From JBBWZH01 sp035544115 (lineage in GTDB: Bacteria; Actinomycetota; Actinomycetes; Mycobacteriales; CADCTP01), in assembly GCA_963714145.1 (NCBI GenBank), contig OY970235.1, forward strand, positions 2,852,001 to 2,916,000: DNA of 64,000 bases, in the 5' to 3' direction. The position numbers and the translations under genes were made by a program. Below the pieces are notes generated by a model. The model saw only the letters and a program-made list of their open reading frames with translations. It did not search any database and was not told where the DNA came from. Each line of letters opens with the position of its first letter. Positions within the stretch are counted from its first letter, which is position 1. Shown in pieces: positions 1 to 8,834 of the stretch.

Positions 1-298
1 CCCCGCCGCCGGGTCGAGCCCTGGCACTGCCGGGTCGAACCCTGGCGCCGCCGGATCGGGCCGGGCCGGCGGCGGGTTGAGCTCGGCCGGGTTCGGGTCG
101 TCCACGCGGCGGTGATCAGACGGCACCTGCCGCACGTTACCCGGACGGCGGCTCCGGCCGGCGGATCACGCGCGGCCGGCCCTCCGGGACGCCGCAGCCG
201 AGGTGGCGGCTGGTCTGGCCGGGTGGCCCTGGCGGAGGCGGCCGGGCTCGCCGGCTCCTACCGGCCCACCACCCGTCGCCGCCGAACGGGCGGCTCGG
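1..298. other. Gene-free left edge
   Basis: No convincing gene is seen here. The sequence is GC-rich with short open frames lacking recognisable domains or a good ribosome binding site. It lies downstream of the response regulator that ends at 299, so it is probably 3' flanking sequence. The first 60 bases contain two imperfect copies of a GGTCGARCCCTGGC-like motif, a small relative of the low-complexity arrays elsewhere in the window. Confidence 0.4.
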
Positions 299-988
299 TC
301 AGGTAGGGGTTTCGTAGCGGTAGCCGTAACCGCGCAGCGTGCTTATCTCCGCGCCGGTCAGGCCGCCGGCGCCGAGCTTGCGGCGCAGCGCCATCACGTG
401 CATGTCCAGCGTCTTCGTCGAGCCGTGCCAGTTCTCGTCCCAGACGTCGGCCATCAGCTGTTCCCGGGTCAGCGCCCGCCCGGCGGCGGCGGCCAGCACG
501 AACAGCAGGTCGAACTCCTTCGGGCGGAGCGGTACGTCGCGGCCGTCGACGCTGGCCCGGCGGGAGGCTGGGTCCACCCGCAGCCGGTCGACCTGCACGG
601 CCGGTGCCGGCGCCTGGCCGGGGCTGCCGCGCCGCAGGTGGGCCCGGACCCGGGCGATCAGCTCGACCAGCCGGAACGGCTTGGTCAGGTAGTCGTCGGC
701 GCCGGCGTCCAGGCCGAGTACGACGTCGATCTCCTCGGTCCGGGCGGTGAGCATGACGATCACGGTGTCCGGCAGCGCGGACCGCAGTTGCCGGCAGACG
801 GCGGTGCCGTCGATGTCGGGAAGGCCGATGTCGAGCAGCACCAGGTCGACCCCGCCGGTGCGGGCGATCCGATCGAGCGCCGCCCGGCCGGTGCGGGCCC
901 AGTGCACCTGGTGCCCCTGCGCGGCCAGTGCCTCGGCGAGCTGGTCGCCGATGGCCGGGTCGTCCTCGACGAGGAGCAGCTCAGCCAC
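299..988 (-). CDS. OmpR/PhoB-family response regulator
   Basis: A cytoplasmic DNA-binding regulator of a two-component system, 229 aa. The receiver domain (about 1-115) has the acidic pair at 9-10, phospho-acceptor Asp53 in LLDIGLPD, Thr81 and Lys103 in LTKPF. The C-terminal winged-helix domain (about 130-228) ends in the typical RGYGYRYE strand. I chose the GTG at 988 (protein begins VAELLLVEDD) because the frame upstream runs into the repeat array and has no receiver homology. Its partner is the kinase at 1275-2804, transcribed in the same direction but separated by about 286 bp of 16-bp repeats, an unusual gap for a pair normally overlapping. The target genes are unknown; the divergent esterase at 2874 is a candidate by position only. 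Confidence 0.9.
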   Translation of the reverse strand: MAELLLVEDDPAIGDQLAEALAAQGHQVHWARTGRAALDRIARTGGVDLVLLDIGLPDIDGTAVCRQLRSALPDTVIVMLTARTEEIDVVLGLDAGADDYLTKPFRLVELIARVRAHLRRGSPGQAPAPAVQVDRLRVDPASRRASVDGRDVPLRPKEFDLLFVLAAAAGRALTREQLMADVWDENWHGSTKTLDMHVMALRRKLGAGGLTGAEISTLRGYGYRYETPT

Positions 989-1020
989 GGTCCGAGTATG
1001 CCCCGCGACACAATTCACCG

Positions 1021-1283
1021 GCTCACGACGGCCAGGCTCACCGTGGCCCCGGCTCACGACGGCCCGGCTCACCGTGGCCCCGACTCACCGTGGCCCCGAC
1101 TCACCGTGGCCCCGACTCACCGTGGCCCCGACTCACGATGGCCGAGCTCACCAGGGCCCCGACTCACGATGGCCGAGCTCACCAGGGCCCGAGCTCGCCA
1201 GGGCCCCGGCTCTCCATGGCCCGGGCTCACGATGGCCCGGGCTCACCAGGGCCCGGGCTCACCAGGGCCCGAGCTCACGATGG
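1021..1283. repeat. 16-bp tandem repeat array between kinase and regulator
   Basis: About 17 head-to-tail units of 15-16 bp. Variants of CTCACCGTGGCCCCGA, CTCACGATGGCCGAG and CTCACCAGGGCCCGAG alternate without other sequence between them. Three adjacent copies starting near 1083 are identical. The last unit supplies the 3' end of the kinase gene (codons Trp-Pro-Ser-stop at 1275-1286). The array lies entirely between the two genes of one two-component system. No coding frame, hairpin or known element explains it. Confidence 0.85.
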
Positions 1284-2804
1284 CCACTGGTTCAGCAGGA
1301 CGGTGACGACCGGGCCGGGCCCCGGGTTGCTCACTGTCAGCCGGCCGCCGATCGACTCGGTGAGGTCCCGGGCCAGCGACAGGCCGATCCCGGTGCCGCG
1401 GGCGCCCGGGTCGCCCCGGCGGAACGCGGCGGCCAGGGCGGTCCGGTCGAAGCCGGGGCCCTCGTCGGACACCTCGATGGCCAGCGCTCCGGCGGTGGCC
1501 CGGATGGAGATGGTCACCGCGCCGGCGCCGTGCTGCAACGCGTTGCTGACCAGCACGTCGAGCACCTGATGCAGCACCGCGCCGGTGGCCGCGGCGGGCG
1601 CCAGGTCCGGCTCGGACTCGATCCGGACCTCGCGGCTGCCGGCCAGCTCGTGCCACCGCTGCTGCCGGGCCTGCCCGACCAGGGCCGCCAGGTCGATCGG
1701 CTCGACCGGGGCCAGCGTCTCCCGGGCCCGGGCCAGCAGCTCGTTCACGGTCGACTCGACCTGGTCGATGCGGTCCAGCGCGGTGCGGATGGTCGCCGTC
1801 GGGTCCGCGCCGGGCGCCAGCGCGGCCCGCTCCAGGCCGAGCCGCAGCGCGGTCAGCGGCGTCCGGATCTGGTGCGAGATGTCGCTGGTCAACGCCCGCT
1901 CCCGGTCCAGCAGCGCACCGAGCCGGCGGGCGGTGCGTTCGAGCGCGCGGCCGGCCTGCTCGGCCTCGTAGATACCGGACCCACCGGCGCGGACGGTGAA
2001 GTCCCCGGCGCCGAGCGCGTCGGCGGCCCGGGTCAGCTCCTCCAGCGGCGCGGCGATCCGGGCCGCGCGCTGCCAGGCGACCAGCGCGGCGAGCGCGAGG
2101 ACCGCGATCGCGAGCGCGATCATCCCGCCGATCGTGGCCCAGGTCCTGGTGAGCACGGAGTCGTAGGAGATCGCGGCGCGGACGATGAGATCCTGCCGGC
2201 CGGTCTCGACCGGGACGGCGACGGCCAGTTCGCCACCGGAGAGCTCCTCGTGCTCGGCCCCGTCGGCCGCGACCGCCGCCACCGCACCGCTGCGCGCCGG
2301 CCCGTCGCCGGCCAGCCGCTGGCCCGATCCGCCGTAGGCCGCGACCCGGACGCCGGGGCGGCGGGGCTGCGGCAGCGTGAGCGGGCCGGCGCCGGCCGCG
2401 GCCGCCGCGCGCAGCCGGGCGGCGGCCCGGACGGCCTCGCCGGACAGCTGGTCGGTGGTCTGGTCCCGGTAGAGCCGGCTGGCGGCAACCGCCAGCGGCA
2501 CCGTGAACAGCGTCACGGCCAGCATCGTGACGAGCAGGATCGCCGAACCCACGGCGCGGCGGATCCGGACCGGCGGGCGCGGGTCCGGCACGGACGCGCC
2601 GACCGGGAGCGGTGCCGGCCCGGACGGAGCGGCGGCAGCGGACGCGGCCGGGGCGGGCGGCGGCGACGGGCTGGCCGCGGGCGGCGGGCCGGCACCTGTT
2701 GACCGTCGGCTGACCTTGCGGTTCCGGGACGGTGACCGAGCCGAACCTAGCGTGGTCGATGGCGCCGCGGGCCCGCCGCGGCGCCTGCGCCAGATCCGCC
2801 GCAC
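1275..2804 (-). CDS. Sensor histidine kinase, two-component system
   Basis: A membrane-bound histidine kinase of about 509 aa, presumed partner of the regulator at 299-988. A transmembrane helix (SAILLVTMLAVTLFTVPLAV) is followed by an extracytoplasmic sensor region, a second helix (TIGGMIALAIAVLALAALVA) and HAMP. HisKA carries the phospho-acceptor His in SDISHQIRTPLTALR. HATPase motifs are the N box (VLVSNALQHG), G1 (VSDEGPGFD) and G2 (GTGIGLSLARDL). I chose the GTG at 2804 because GGGAGG lies 5 nt upstream. This leaves about 70 Pro/Ala-rich residues before the first helix; a GTG at 2591 is a shorter alternative. The gene is divergent from the esterase starting near 2874, so they share a short promoter region. 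Confidence 0.88.
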   Translation of the reverse strand: MRRIWRRRRGGPAAPSTTLGSARSPSRNRKVSRRSTGAGPPPAASPSPPPAPAASAAAAPSGPAPLPVGASVPDPRPPVRIRRAVGSAILLVTMLAVTLFTVPLAVAASRLYRDQTTDQLSGEAVRAAARLRAAAAAGAGPLTLPQPRRPGVRVAAYGGSGQRLAGDGPARSGAVAAVAADGAEHEELSGGELAVAVPVETGRQDLIVRAAISYDSVLTRTWATIGGMIALAIAVLALAALVAWQRAARIAAPLEELTRAADALGAGDFTVRAGGSGIYEAEQAGRALERTARRLGALLDRERALTSDISHQIRTPLTALRLGLERAALAPGADPTATIRTALDRIDQVESTVNELLARARETLAPVEPIDLAALVGQARQQRWHELAGSREVRIESEPDLAPAAATGAVLHQVLDVLVSNALQHGAGAVTISIRATAGALAIEVSDEGPGFDRTALAAAFRRGDPGARGTGIGLSLARDLTESIGGRLTVSNPGPGPVVTVLLNQWPS

Positions 2805-2873
2805 CCGCACCTCCCGAGGAGTCCTGGTGGCCCAACCCAGCATTGGGGGCAACGGTCCCATGGCGTCATCCCG

Positions 2874-4337
2874 GTGCGCGGCCTGATGCCCGGGGTAGCG
2901 GCCGCGGCGGGTACCGCGATGCCGGCACCGGCCGCCCGGCCGGCGCCGCACATCCGGCCGCTCGGGCCGCTGCTGCCCGCTCCGCCCCCGCGGACCACCG
3001 GGCACACCGGGACCGCCGGGCACCCTGGCACCGGCGGGCACGCTGGGGCCGGCGGGCACGCTGGGGCCGGCGGGCACGTCCGGCCGGCGCGGCACCCGCC
3101 CACCAGGATCCACGACGTCAGCCAACTGCCCCCCGAGGTGGTGCACTCGCTGCGGCAGGCGACGCCGCTGGAGAGTCCGTGGCTGGCCGCCGGGGTGCTC
3201 GCGGCCGGCGGGTTGCTGGTCGCGGTGTGGGTGGCCGGTGCGGTCCGCCGCCGCCGGGCCGGGCGGCGGCTGGCGCATCCGGCGCTCACCCGGGTCGGCC
3301 TCGGCGCCGCGGTCACGGTCCTGGGGCTGGCCGGGACGCTGCTGGCCGTCAACAGCTATGTCGGCTATGTCCCGACCACCGCCGCGCTCGGCAACCTGCT
3401 CATGGGCAGGTCGCTGGTACCCGCGGGCTCCGTCCCGGCCGCGCCGGCGCCGCGCGCCGCGGTCGGCTGGCCGCACAGCCCCGCGGCCGCGGCCCGGACC
3501 CGGTTGGCGACCGCCCCGGCCACCCCGGCCGACACCACCGGCTCACAGATCGTCCAGCTCCGGATCGGCGCGCCCGCGCTCGGCGTGCCCCGGTCGCCCA
3601 CCTTCGTCTACCTGCCGGCCGGCTACACCGACCCGCGCAACGCCGGCGTCCGCTACCCGGTCGTCTACCTGATCCACGGCTACCCCGGGCAAGCCACCGA
3701 CTGGCTGGTGGCCGGGCGGGCCCAGCAGGCCGCCGACCTCGTCCACCGCGACGGCCTGACCGGCCCGATGATCCTGGTCTTCCCGACGGCCAATGGCGGC
3801 TGGCTGCACGACTCGGAGTGCCTGGACGCGGTCGGCAACGGGCAGAAGCTCGAGACGTACCTGACCCGCGTGGTGGTCGAGACCATCGATCGGACGTTCC
3901 GCACTGTTCCGGACCGCCGGGGCCGCGCGATCGGCGGCATGTCATCCGGCGGCTACTGCGCGCTCAACCTCGGGCTGCGGCACCTGCGGACGTACGCCAC
4001 GATCCTGTCCTCGATGCCGTACGGCGACCCCGGCCGTGGCCCGCTGCGGCACATGCTCGGCGGCAGCCTCGCGCTGTTCCACGCCAACAGCCCGAGCTGG
4101 TACCTGAGCCGGATGCCGTTCCCGCAGCCGGTCGCGGTCTTCCTCGACGCCGGCACCGACGACCGGACGACGCTGGAGACCGCCCGGACCATGGCCCGGG
4201 ACCTGGCCGCCCGCGGCGAGTACGTCGCGCTGCGACTGGCGCCCGGGCTCGGCCACACCTGGCGCGAGGCCAGCGCCGAACTGCCGTACTCCCTCGTCTT
4301 CGCCAGCCAGCACCTGACCCGGGCGGTCGCCGCCTGA
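2874..4337 (+). CDS. Membrane-anchored alpha/beta-hydrolase esterase (esterase D/mycolyltransferase-like)
   Basis: A 487-aa protein with a low-complexity Gly/His/Pro-rich N-terminus, two predicted membrane helices (near SPWLAAGVLAAGGLLVAVWV and GLGAAVTVLGLAGTLLAV) and a C-terminal alpha/beta hydrolase of the putative-esterase family. The fold shows VVYLIHGYPG (oxyanion strand), the nucleophile elbow GGMSSGGY, an acidic residue in FLDAGTDD and a late His in PGLGHTW. The hydrolase most likely lies outside the membrane. The true start is uncertain: GTG 2874, ATG 2886 or a start as late as the GTG codons near 3139 are all possible, as no strong ribosome binding site is visible. The second esterase at 4757 has the same fold and lies in the same direction. 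Confidence 0.85.
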   Translation: MRGLMPGVAAAAGTAMPAPAARPAPHIRPLGPLLPAPPPRTTGHTGTAGHPGTGGHAGAGGHAGAGGHVRPARHPPTRIHDVSQLPPEVVHSLRQATPLESPWLAAGVLAAGGLLVAVWVAGAVRRRRAGRRLAHPALTRVGLGAAVTVLGLAGTLLAVNSYVGYVPTTAALGNLLMGRSLVPAGSVPAAPAPRAAVGWPHSPAAAARTRLATAPATPADTTGSQIVQLRIGAPALGVPRSPTFVYLPAGYTDPRNAGVRYPVVYLIHGYPGQATDWLVAGRAQQAADLVHRDGLTGPMILVFPTANGGWLHDSECLDAVGNGQKLETYLTRVVVETIDRTFRTVPDRRGRAIGGMSSGGYCALNLGLRHLRTYATILSSMPYGDPGRGPLRHMLGGSLALFHANSPSWYLSRMPFPQPVAVFLDAGTDDRTTLETARTMARDLAARGEYVALRLAPGLGHTWREASAELPYSLVFASQHLTRAVAA

Positions 4338-4756
4338 CAACCACCGCACCCGGTCACCGCGGCCCGCCCCGACCCCGGGGGACCCTGCCGGCCCGCGACC
4401 CCGGCCGATGACTCCGGCCGCCCCCCGACCCGGACCCGAGCCGGCCCCTGACCCCGGCCGACCCCCGACCCTTGACCCCGGCCGGCGCTCGACCCCGGAC
4501 GCCAGCCGGCCCCTGACCCCGGCCGGCCCCCGACCCGGCCGCCGCCGACCCACCCGGGACCGACCCCGGCGCTGCCGACCCACCCGGGACCGACCTGGCG
4601 CCCGCCGACCCACCCGGGCCCGTTCCGGCCGTCGCCGACCTGGCCGGCCCGGTGCCCCGGCCGCTGACCTGGGCAATCCCGTCACCTCGACGGTCCCGTG
4701 ACCGGCTGCCGTGGCCCTGCCGGCCGGTGCCGGCGGCCGGCTCGTACCGTAGCCGG
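4338..4756. repeat. Spacer with C-rich repeats, including 30-bp tandem units
   Basis: A 419-bp gap between the two esterase genes. It holds many copies of GACCCCGGCC-like words and a 30-bp unit beginning GCCGACCCACCCGGG that starts at 4544, 4574 and 4604 and fades after 4634. No supported gene is present. The promoter and leader of the second esterase should lie at the 3' end, but no clear -10/-35 pair can be singled out. Confidence 0.7.
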
Positions 4757-5713
4757 ATGAACAGTCGCCGGCGCCGCGTGGCCCCGGTGATCGTCGTCGC
4801 CGTGCTCGTCGCGGCCCTGGGCTCGTACTGGCTGGTCCGCTCGACCAGACCGGCCGGTGCCGGTTCGGCGGTGAGCGCGGGCGAAACGGCCGGGTCCCAG
4901 TCCGGGTCCCCGTCCGGCCCGGCGCCGGCCACCGCCCCGGCGGTGACCGCCGCGCCGGGCGGGCTGCGCGTCCTGCGGCTGCCGTCGCCCGGGTCGGGCC
5001 GGCCGCGCGAGGTGTGGGTGTACCGGCCGCCCGGGGTGCCCGACTCGGCCCGGCTGCCGGTGCTCTACCTGCTGCACGGCTACCCCGGCAATCCGGGCTC
5101 GTTCTTCAACGCGCTGGCGATCGGGCCGATGCTGGCCAGGTTCGTCGGGTCCGGCGGGCCGCCGTTCGTGCTGGTCCTCCCGGAGGGCGACGGCGACACC
5201 CATTCCGACTCGGAGTGGGCCGATTCGGTCGACGGCACCGACCGGATCGAGACGTTCGTGACGTCGGTGGTCATCCCGGCCGTGGAGGGCAGCAACCGCC
5301 GGGACGCCGCGCGCCGCGCCGTGGCCGGCTTCTCGATGGGCGGCTACGGCGCGATGAACCTCGCGCTGCGGCACCGGGACCTGTTCGGCCAGGTCGCCGC
5401 GCTCGCCGGGTACTTCTCCGTGGACGACCCGGACGGGGTCTTCGGTGGCCGGCCGGGCGTCGTCGCGGCGAACAGCCCGGACCGCGACCTCCGGGCCGCC
5501 CGCGGGTTGCGGATCCTGCTCTCCGACGGAACCGACGACGACCAGTCCGTAACCCAGGGGGAGACGCAGCGGTTCGCCGGGCTGCTCGGGTCCGCCGGGA
5601 TACCGGCGACGACCCAGCTGGTCCCGGGCGGCCGGCACGACTCGGCCTACGTCCGCCAGGAGCTGCCCGCCGTGGCGGCGTTCCTGGCCACCGGCTGGTC
5701 CGGCGCGCACTGA
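4757..5713 (+). CDS. Secreted or membrane-anchored esterase (alpha/beta hydrolase)
   Basis: A 318-aa hydrolase of the same putative-esterase family as 2874-4337. A basic N-terminus and single helix (VAPVIVVAVLVAALGSYWLV, about 8-27) act as signal anchor or signal peptide, followed by a Ser/Pro/Ala linker to about 68. Catalytic features are LYLLHGYPG (103-111), the elbow GFSMGGYG with Ser193, an Asp in LLSDGTDDD and a late His in GGRHDSAY. The ATG at 4757 is chosen because it begins directly at the signal sequence; the open frame upstream is repeat DNA. Related enzymes include S-formylglutathione hydrolases and mycolyltransferases, but the substrate cannot be told. Confidence 0.88.
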   Translation: MNSRRRRVAPVIVVAVLVAALGSYWLVRSTRPAGAGSAVSAGETAGSQSGSPSGPAPATAPAVTAAPGGLRVLRLPSPGSGRPREVWVYRPPGVPDSARLPVLYLLHGYPGNPGSFFNALAIGPMLARFVGSGGPPFVLVLPEGDGDTHSDSEWADSVDGTDRIETFVTSVVIPAVEGSNRRDAARRAVAGFSMGGYGAMNLALRHRDLFGQVAALAGYFSVDDPDGVFGGRPGVVAANSPDRDLRAARGLRILLSDGTDDDQSVTQGETQRFAGLLGSAGIPATTQLVPGGRHDSAYVRQELPAVAAFLATGWSGAH

Positions 5714-5916
5714 CAGCGCCGCCCGCCCGGTGTACGCGCGGAACCCGGCGGCCGGACGCGACCGGCTCAGCTGGGCCCGGCCGCGGCCCAAGGGCGGCCG
5801 GGTGCGGTTCGCGCTGGCAGCGTTGACCGTGGGTTGACCGGCGGGTGCCGGACCGGTAACCCGTCCGGTCGTACCGTCGCCTCGACCCGACCACCGAGCA
5901 GCTGAAGGCGGCGACG

Positions 5917-7809
5917 ATGCCCCGGACCGAACCGGTGACCAGGATGGCCCGGGCCGCCGACCCGCCGGCCGCGCCGCCCCGGACCGGAGGCTCGGCGGCC
6001 GGGCGACGGCCGGCACCGCGGGAGCGGCCCGCGGCGGCTGCCCCGGCGCGCCGCCCGGCGGGGAGCCACCCAGGCGGCCGGGCGGGTGCGCCGGCCGGGT
6101 CGCGGCTCGGTCGCCTCGGCGCCGCGTGCCGGCCGACGGCCAGCCGGACCGCGTCAGTGGTCGCGACGCTGACCTGGCTGCTGGGTGTGCTGACGGTGGC
6201 CAGCGCCCTGCTGCCGGCTGACCGCGACCGGCTGCGGGCGCTGACCCACCTCGTCCCGGTGCAGGCCTCGGCCACGGCGACCGGTGTCGCCGCGGCGCTC
6301 GGAGTGCTGCTGCTCTACCTGGCTGGCGGCCTGCGCCGGCGCAAGCGGCGGGCCTGGCGGGTCGCGGTCGGCGTGACGGTGCTCGTCGCCGCGTCGCACC
6401 TGCTCAAGGGCCTCGACGTCGAGGAGGCCGCCGCGTCCGTCGGTGTGCTGGCGGTGCTGCTGTGGTCCCGCCGGGAGTTCTACGCCGAGGGCGACCCGGC
6501 GAGCCGGTGGCTGGCGGTGCGCCGGCTCCCGCAGCTGCTGCTACTCGACCTGGCATTGGGACTGGCGCTGCTGCAGGCGTACGACCGCCGCCTGGCCGGC
6601 CGTCCGTCGGTCGGCGACCGGCTGCGCGAGGTGCTGCTGGGGCTGGTCGGGGTGTCCGGGCCGGTGCGGGTGCGCGGCGACCGGTCCAGCGACGTGATCA
6701 CGGCGACGCTGCTCGGGTTCGGGCTGCTGACGGCGTTCGTCACCGCGTACCTCGTGCTGCGGCCGGCCGAGCCGGTGGCGCTGCTGTCCGCGGCGGACGA
6801 GGGCCGGCTGCGGGAGCTGCTGGCCAGCCACGGCGGCCGGGACTCGCTGGGCTACTTCGCGCTGCGCCGGGACAAGAGCGTGGTGTGGTCGCCGTCGGGC
6901 AAGGCGGCGGTCACCTACCGGGTGGTGCACGGCGTCCTGCTCGCCAGCGGCGACCCCATCGGCGACCCGGAGGCGTGGCCCGGCGCGATCGCCGCGGCCG
7001 TGCGGCTGGCGCACCGGCACGCCTGGGTCCCGGCCGTGATGGGCTGCGGCGAGCAGGGCGCGACGGCGTGGTCGCGGCACGGCCTGGACGCCTACGAGCT
7101 GGGCGACGAGGCGGTGCTGGACGTGCCGTCGTTCACGCTGGACGGCCGGCCGATGCGCGGCGTGCGGCAGGCGGTCGGGCGGGTGGGCCGGGCCGGGTAC
7201 GTGGCGGCGGTGCGGCGGGCCGCCGACATCCCGGCGGCCGAGCTGGCCGCGATGGTCGCGGTCGCCGACGCCTGGCGCGGGGCCGGTGTGGAGCGGGGCT
7301 TCTCGATGGCGCTGTCCCGGCTCGGTGACCGCGCGGACGCCGACTGCGTGGTGGTCAGCGCGCACCAGGACGGGGTGCTGCGCGGCCTGCTGCACTTCGT
7401 CCCGTGGGGGCCGGACGGGCTGTCGCTGGACCTGATGCGCCGGGACCGCACCGCCGACAACGGGCTGAACGAGTTCCTCATCGCCGAACTGCTCGCGGCC
7501 TGCCCGGCTTTGGGCGTACGGCGGCTGTCGCTGAACTTCGCCGTGTTCCGGTCGGCGCTGGAACGCGGTGCCCGGATCGGCGCCGGGCCGGTCTGCCGGC
7601 TGTGGCGGTCGGTCCTCGTGTTCGCGTCCAGGTGGTGGCAGATCGAGACGCTCTACCGCTTCAACGCGAAGTTCCAGCCGGCGTGGGAGCCGCGGTTCGT
7701 GTCGTTCCCGTCCACCCGCGACCTACCGCGGATCGCGGTCGCCGCGCTCGAGGCGGAGGCGTTCCTGGTACGGCCGCGTCCGGTCAAGCGGCTACTGCGG
7801 CTCGCCTGA
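5917..7809 (+). CDS. DUF2156 / MprF-like lysyltransferase-domain membrane protein
   Basis: A 630-aa integral membrane protein. An Arg/Pro-rich N-terminus (1-70) precedes about five or six hydrophobic helices (about 75-285), including LTWLLGVLTVASALL, VAAALGVLLLYLAGGL and LLGFGLLTAFVTAYLVL. The C-terminal half (about 290-630) resembles the GNAT-like catalytic domain of phosphatidylglycerol lysyltransferases, with DKSVVWSPSGKAAVTYRVV, the GVERGFSMALSRLGD segment, NGLNEFLIAELL and LYRFNAKFQPAWEPR. Such proteins transfer aminoacyl groups to membrane lipids, which alters surface charge and resistance to cationic peptides. Whether this homologue uses lysine is unknown. ATG at 5917; an upstream gap of about 200 bp leaves room for a promoter. 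Confidence 0.85.
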   Translation: MPRTEPVTRMARAADPPAAPPRTGGSAAGRRPAPRERPAAAAPARRPAGSHPGGRAGAPAGSRLGRLGAACRPTASRTASVVATLTWLLGVLTVASALLPADRDRLRALTHLVPVQASATATGVAAALGVLLLYLAGGLRRRKRRAWRVAVGVTVLVAASHLLKGLDVEEAAASVGVLAVLLWSRREFYAEGDPASRWLAVRRLPQLLLLDLALGLALLQAYDRRLAGRPSVGDRLREVLLGLVGVSGPVRVRGDRSSDVITATLLGFGLLTAFVTAYLVLRPAEPVALLSAADEGRLRELLASHGGRDSLGYFALRRDKSVVWSPSGKAAVTYRVVHGVLLASGDPIGDPEAWPGAIAAAVRLAHRHAWVPAVMGCGEQGATAWSRHGLDAYELGDEAVLDVPSFTLDGRPMRGVRQAVGRVGRAGYVAAVRRAADIPAAELAAMVAVADAWRGAGVERGFSMALSRLGDRADADCVVVSAHQDGVLRGLLHFVPWGPDGLSLDLMRRDRTADNGLNEFLIAELLAACPALGVRRLSLNFAVFRSALERGARIGAGPVCRLWRSVLVFASRWWQIETLYRFNAKFQPAWEPRFVSFPSTRDLPRIAVAALEAEAFLVRPRPVKRLLRLA

Positions 7810-7947
7810 CCGCGCGGCCGCCGCCGCGGCCCGGCGACGGCCCGGTACCGGCGCGGCGGGCCGGTGGCGGTATGAGAGTGTGCTGCCTGTGAGTGACCTG
7901 GCCGGCCGCCGCGTCCGGCGGGGCCCCGCGGTCACCCCGCCCGGCGG

Positions 7948-8784
7948 GTGACCGCGGCGGTCGCCGTCGGGTTCGCCGTGGCGGGGGCGATGGGGTACGG
8001 GTTCGCGTCGGTGCTGCAGGCCAGCGCCGCCGAGCGGGCCCGCGGCACGCTGCGGACCGTGGGCGATCCGCGCTACCTGGCCGGCCTCGTCCTGGACCTG
8101 CTGGCCTGGCTGGCCTCGCTGGCGGCGCTGCGGGTGCTGCCGGTCTACCAGGTGCAGGCCACGCTGGCCGGGTCGCTGGCGGTGACCGTGCTGGCCGCGC
8201 GCGTCCTGCTGGCGGCCCGGCTACGCCGATCGGACCTGGTCGCGGTCGCGGTCACCGTCGCCGCCCTCGCCATGCTGGCCGCCTCGGCCGGGCCACAGCA
8301 CCCGGCGCAGCTGTCCGGCGCCGCCCGCCTCGGCCTGGCCGCGCCCGCCGTCCTCGTCGGCCTGGCCGGTTGGGGCGCCGCCCGGGCCCGCGCCAGCGGC
8401 GCCGCCGCCGTGACCGCCGGGCTGGCTTTCGGCGGCGCGGCGCTGTGCGCCCGAGCGGTGACGCTGCCCGACGCCCCGCTGCGGCACCTGCCGGCGACGC
8501 TCGCGGCGGCCGCCGGCAACCCGCTGGCGTGGGCGCTGCTGGCCTACGGCGGGGCCGGGGTGCTGCTCTACGCGCACGCCCTCGAACACGGGGCGGTCGG
8601 CCCGGTCACCGCCCTGCTCTGGATCGCCGAGCTGACCGCACCGTCGATCGTCGGCATCGCGCTGCTCGGCGACACGGTCCGCCCCGGGTGGACGCCGGCA
8701 GCCAGCACCGCCCTGCTCGCCAGCATCGCCGCCGCCGTGATCCTGGCCCGCCCGGCAGCCGCACCGCGACCAGGAGACGCCTGA
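7948..8784 (+). CDS. DMT/EamA-like multi-pass membrane protein
   Basis: A 278-aa hydrophobic protein with about nine or ten predicted helices, beginning with VAVGFAVAGAMGYGFASVLQ. The repeated helix pattern and the VYQVQATLAGSLAVTVLAA segment resemble drug/metabolite-type transporters. No substrate can be assigned. The GTG start at 7948 follows a 138-bp gap after the MprF-like gene, so it may be read from its own promoter or by read-through. It converges with tesB across 50 bp. Confidence 0.75.
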   Translation: MTAAVAVGFAVAGAMGYGFASVLQASAAERARGTLRTVGDPRYLAGLVLDLLAWLASLAALRVLPVYQVQATLAGSLAVTVLAARVLLAARLRRSDLVAVAVTVAALAMLAASAGPQHPAQLSGAARLGLAAPAVLVGLAGWGAARARASGAAAVTAGLAFGGAALCARAVTLPDAPLRHLPATLAAAAGNPLAWALLAYGGAGVLLYAHALEHGAVGPVTALLWIAELTAPSIVGIALLGDTVRPGWTPAASTALLASIAAAVILARPAAAPRPGDA

Positions 8785-8834
8785 CCTCGCCGGCGCTCAG
8801 CGGGGCACCGCCGGGTGGTCAGGGGCGGGTCGGG

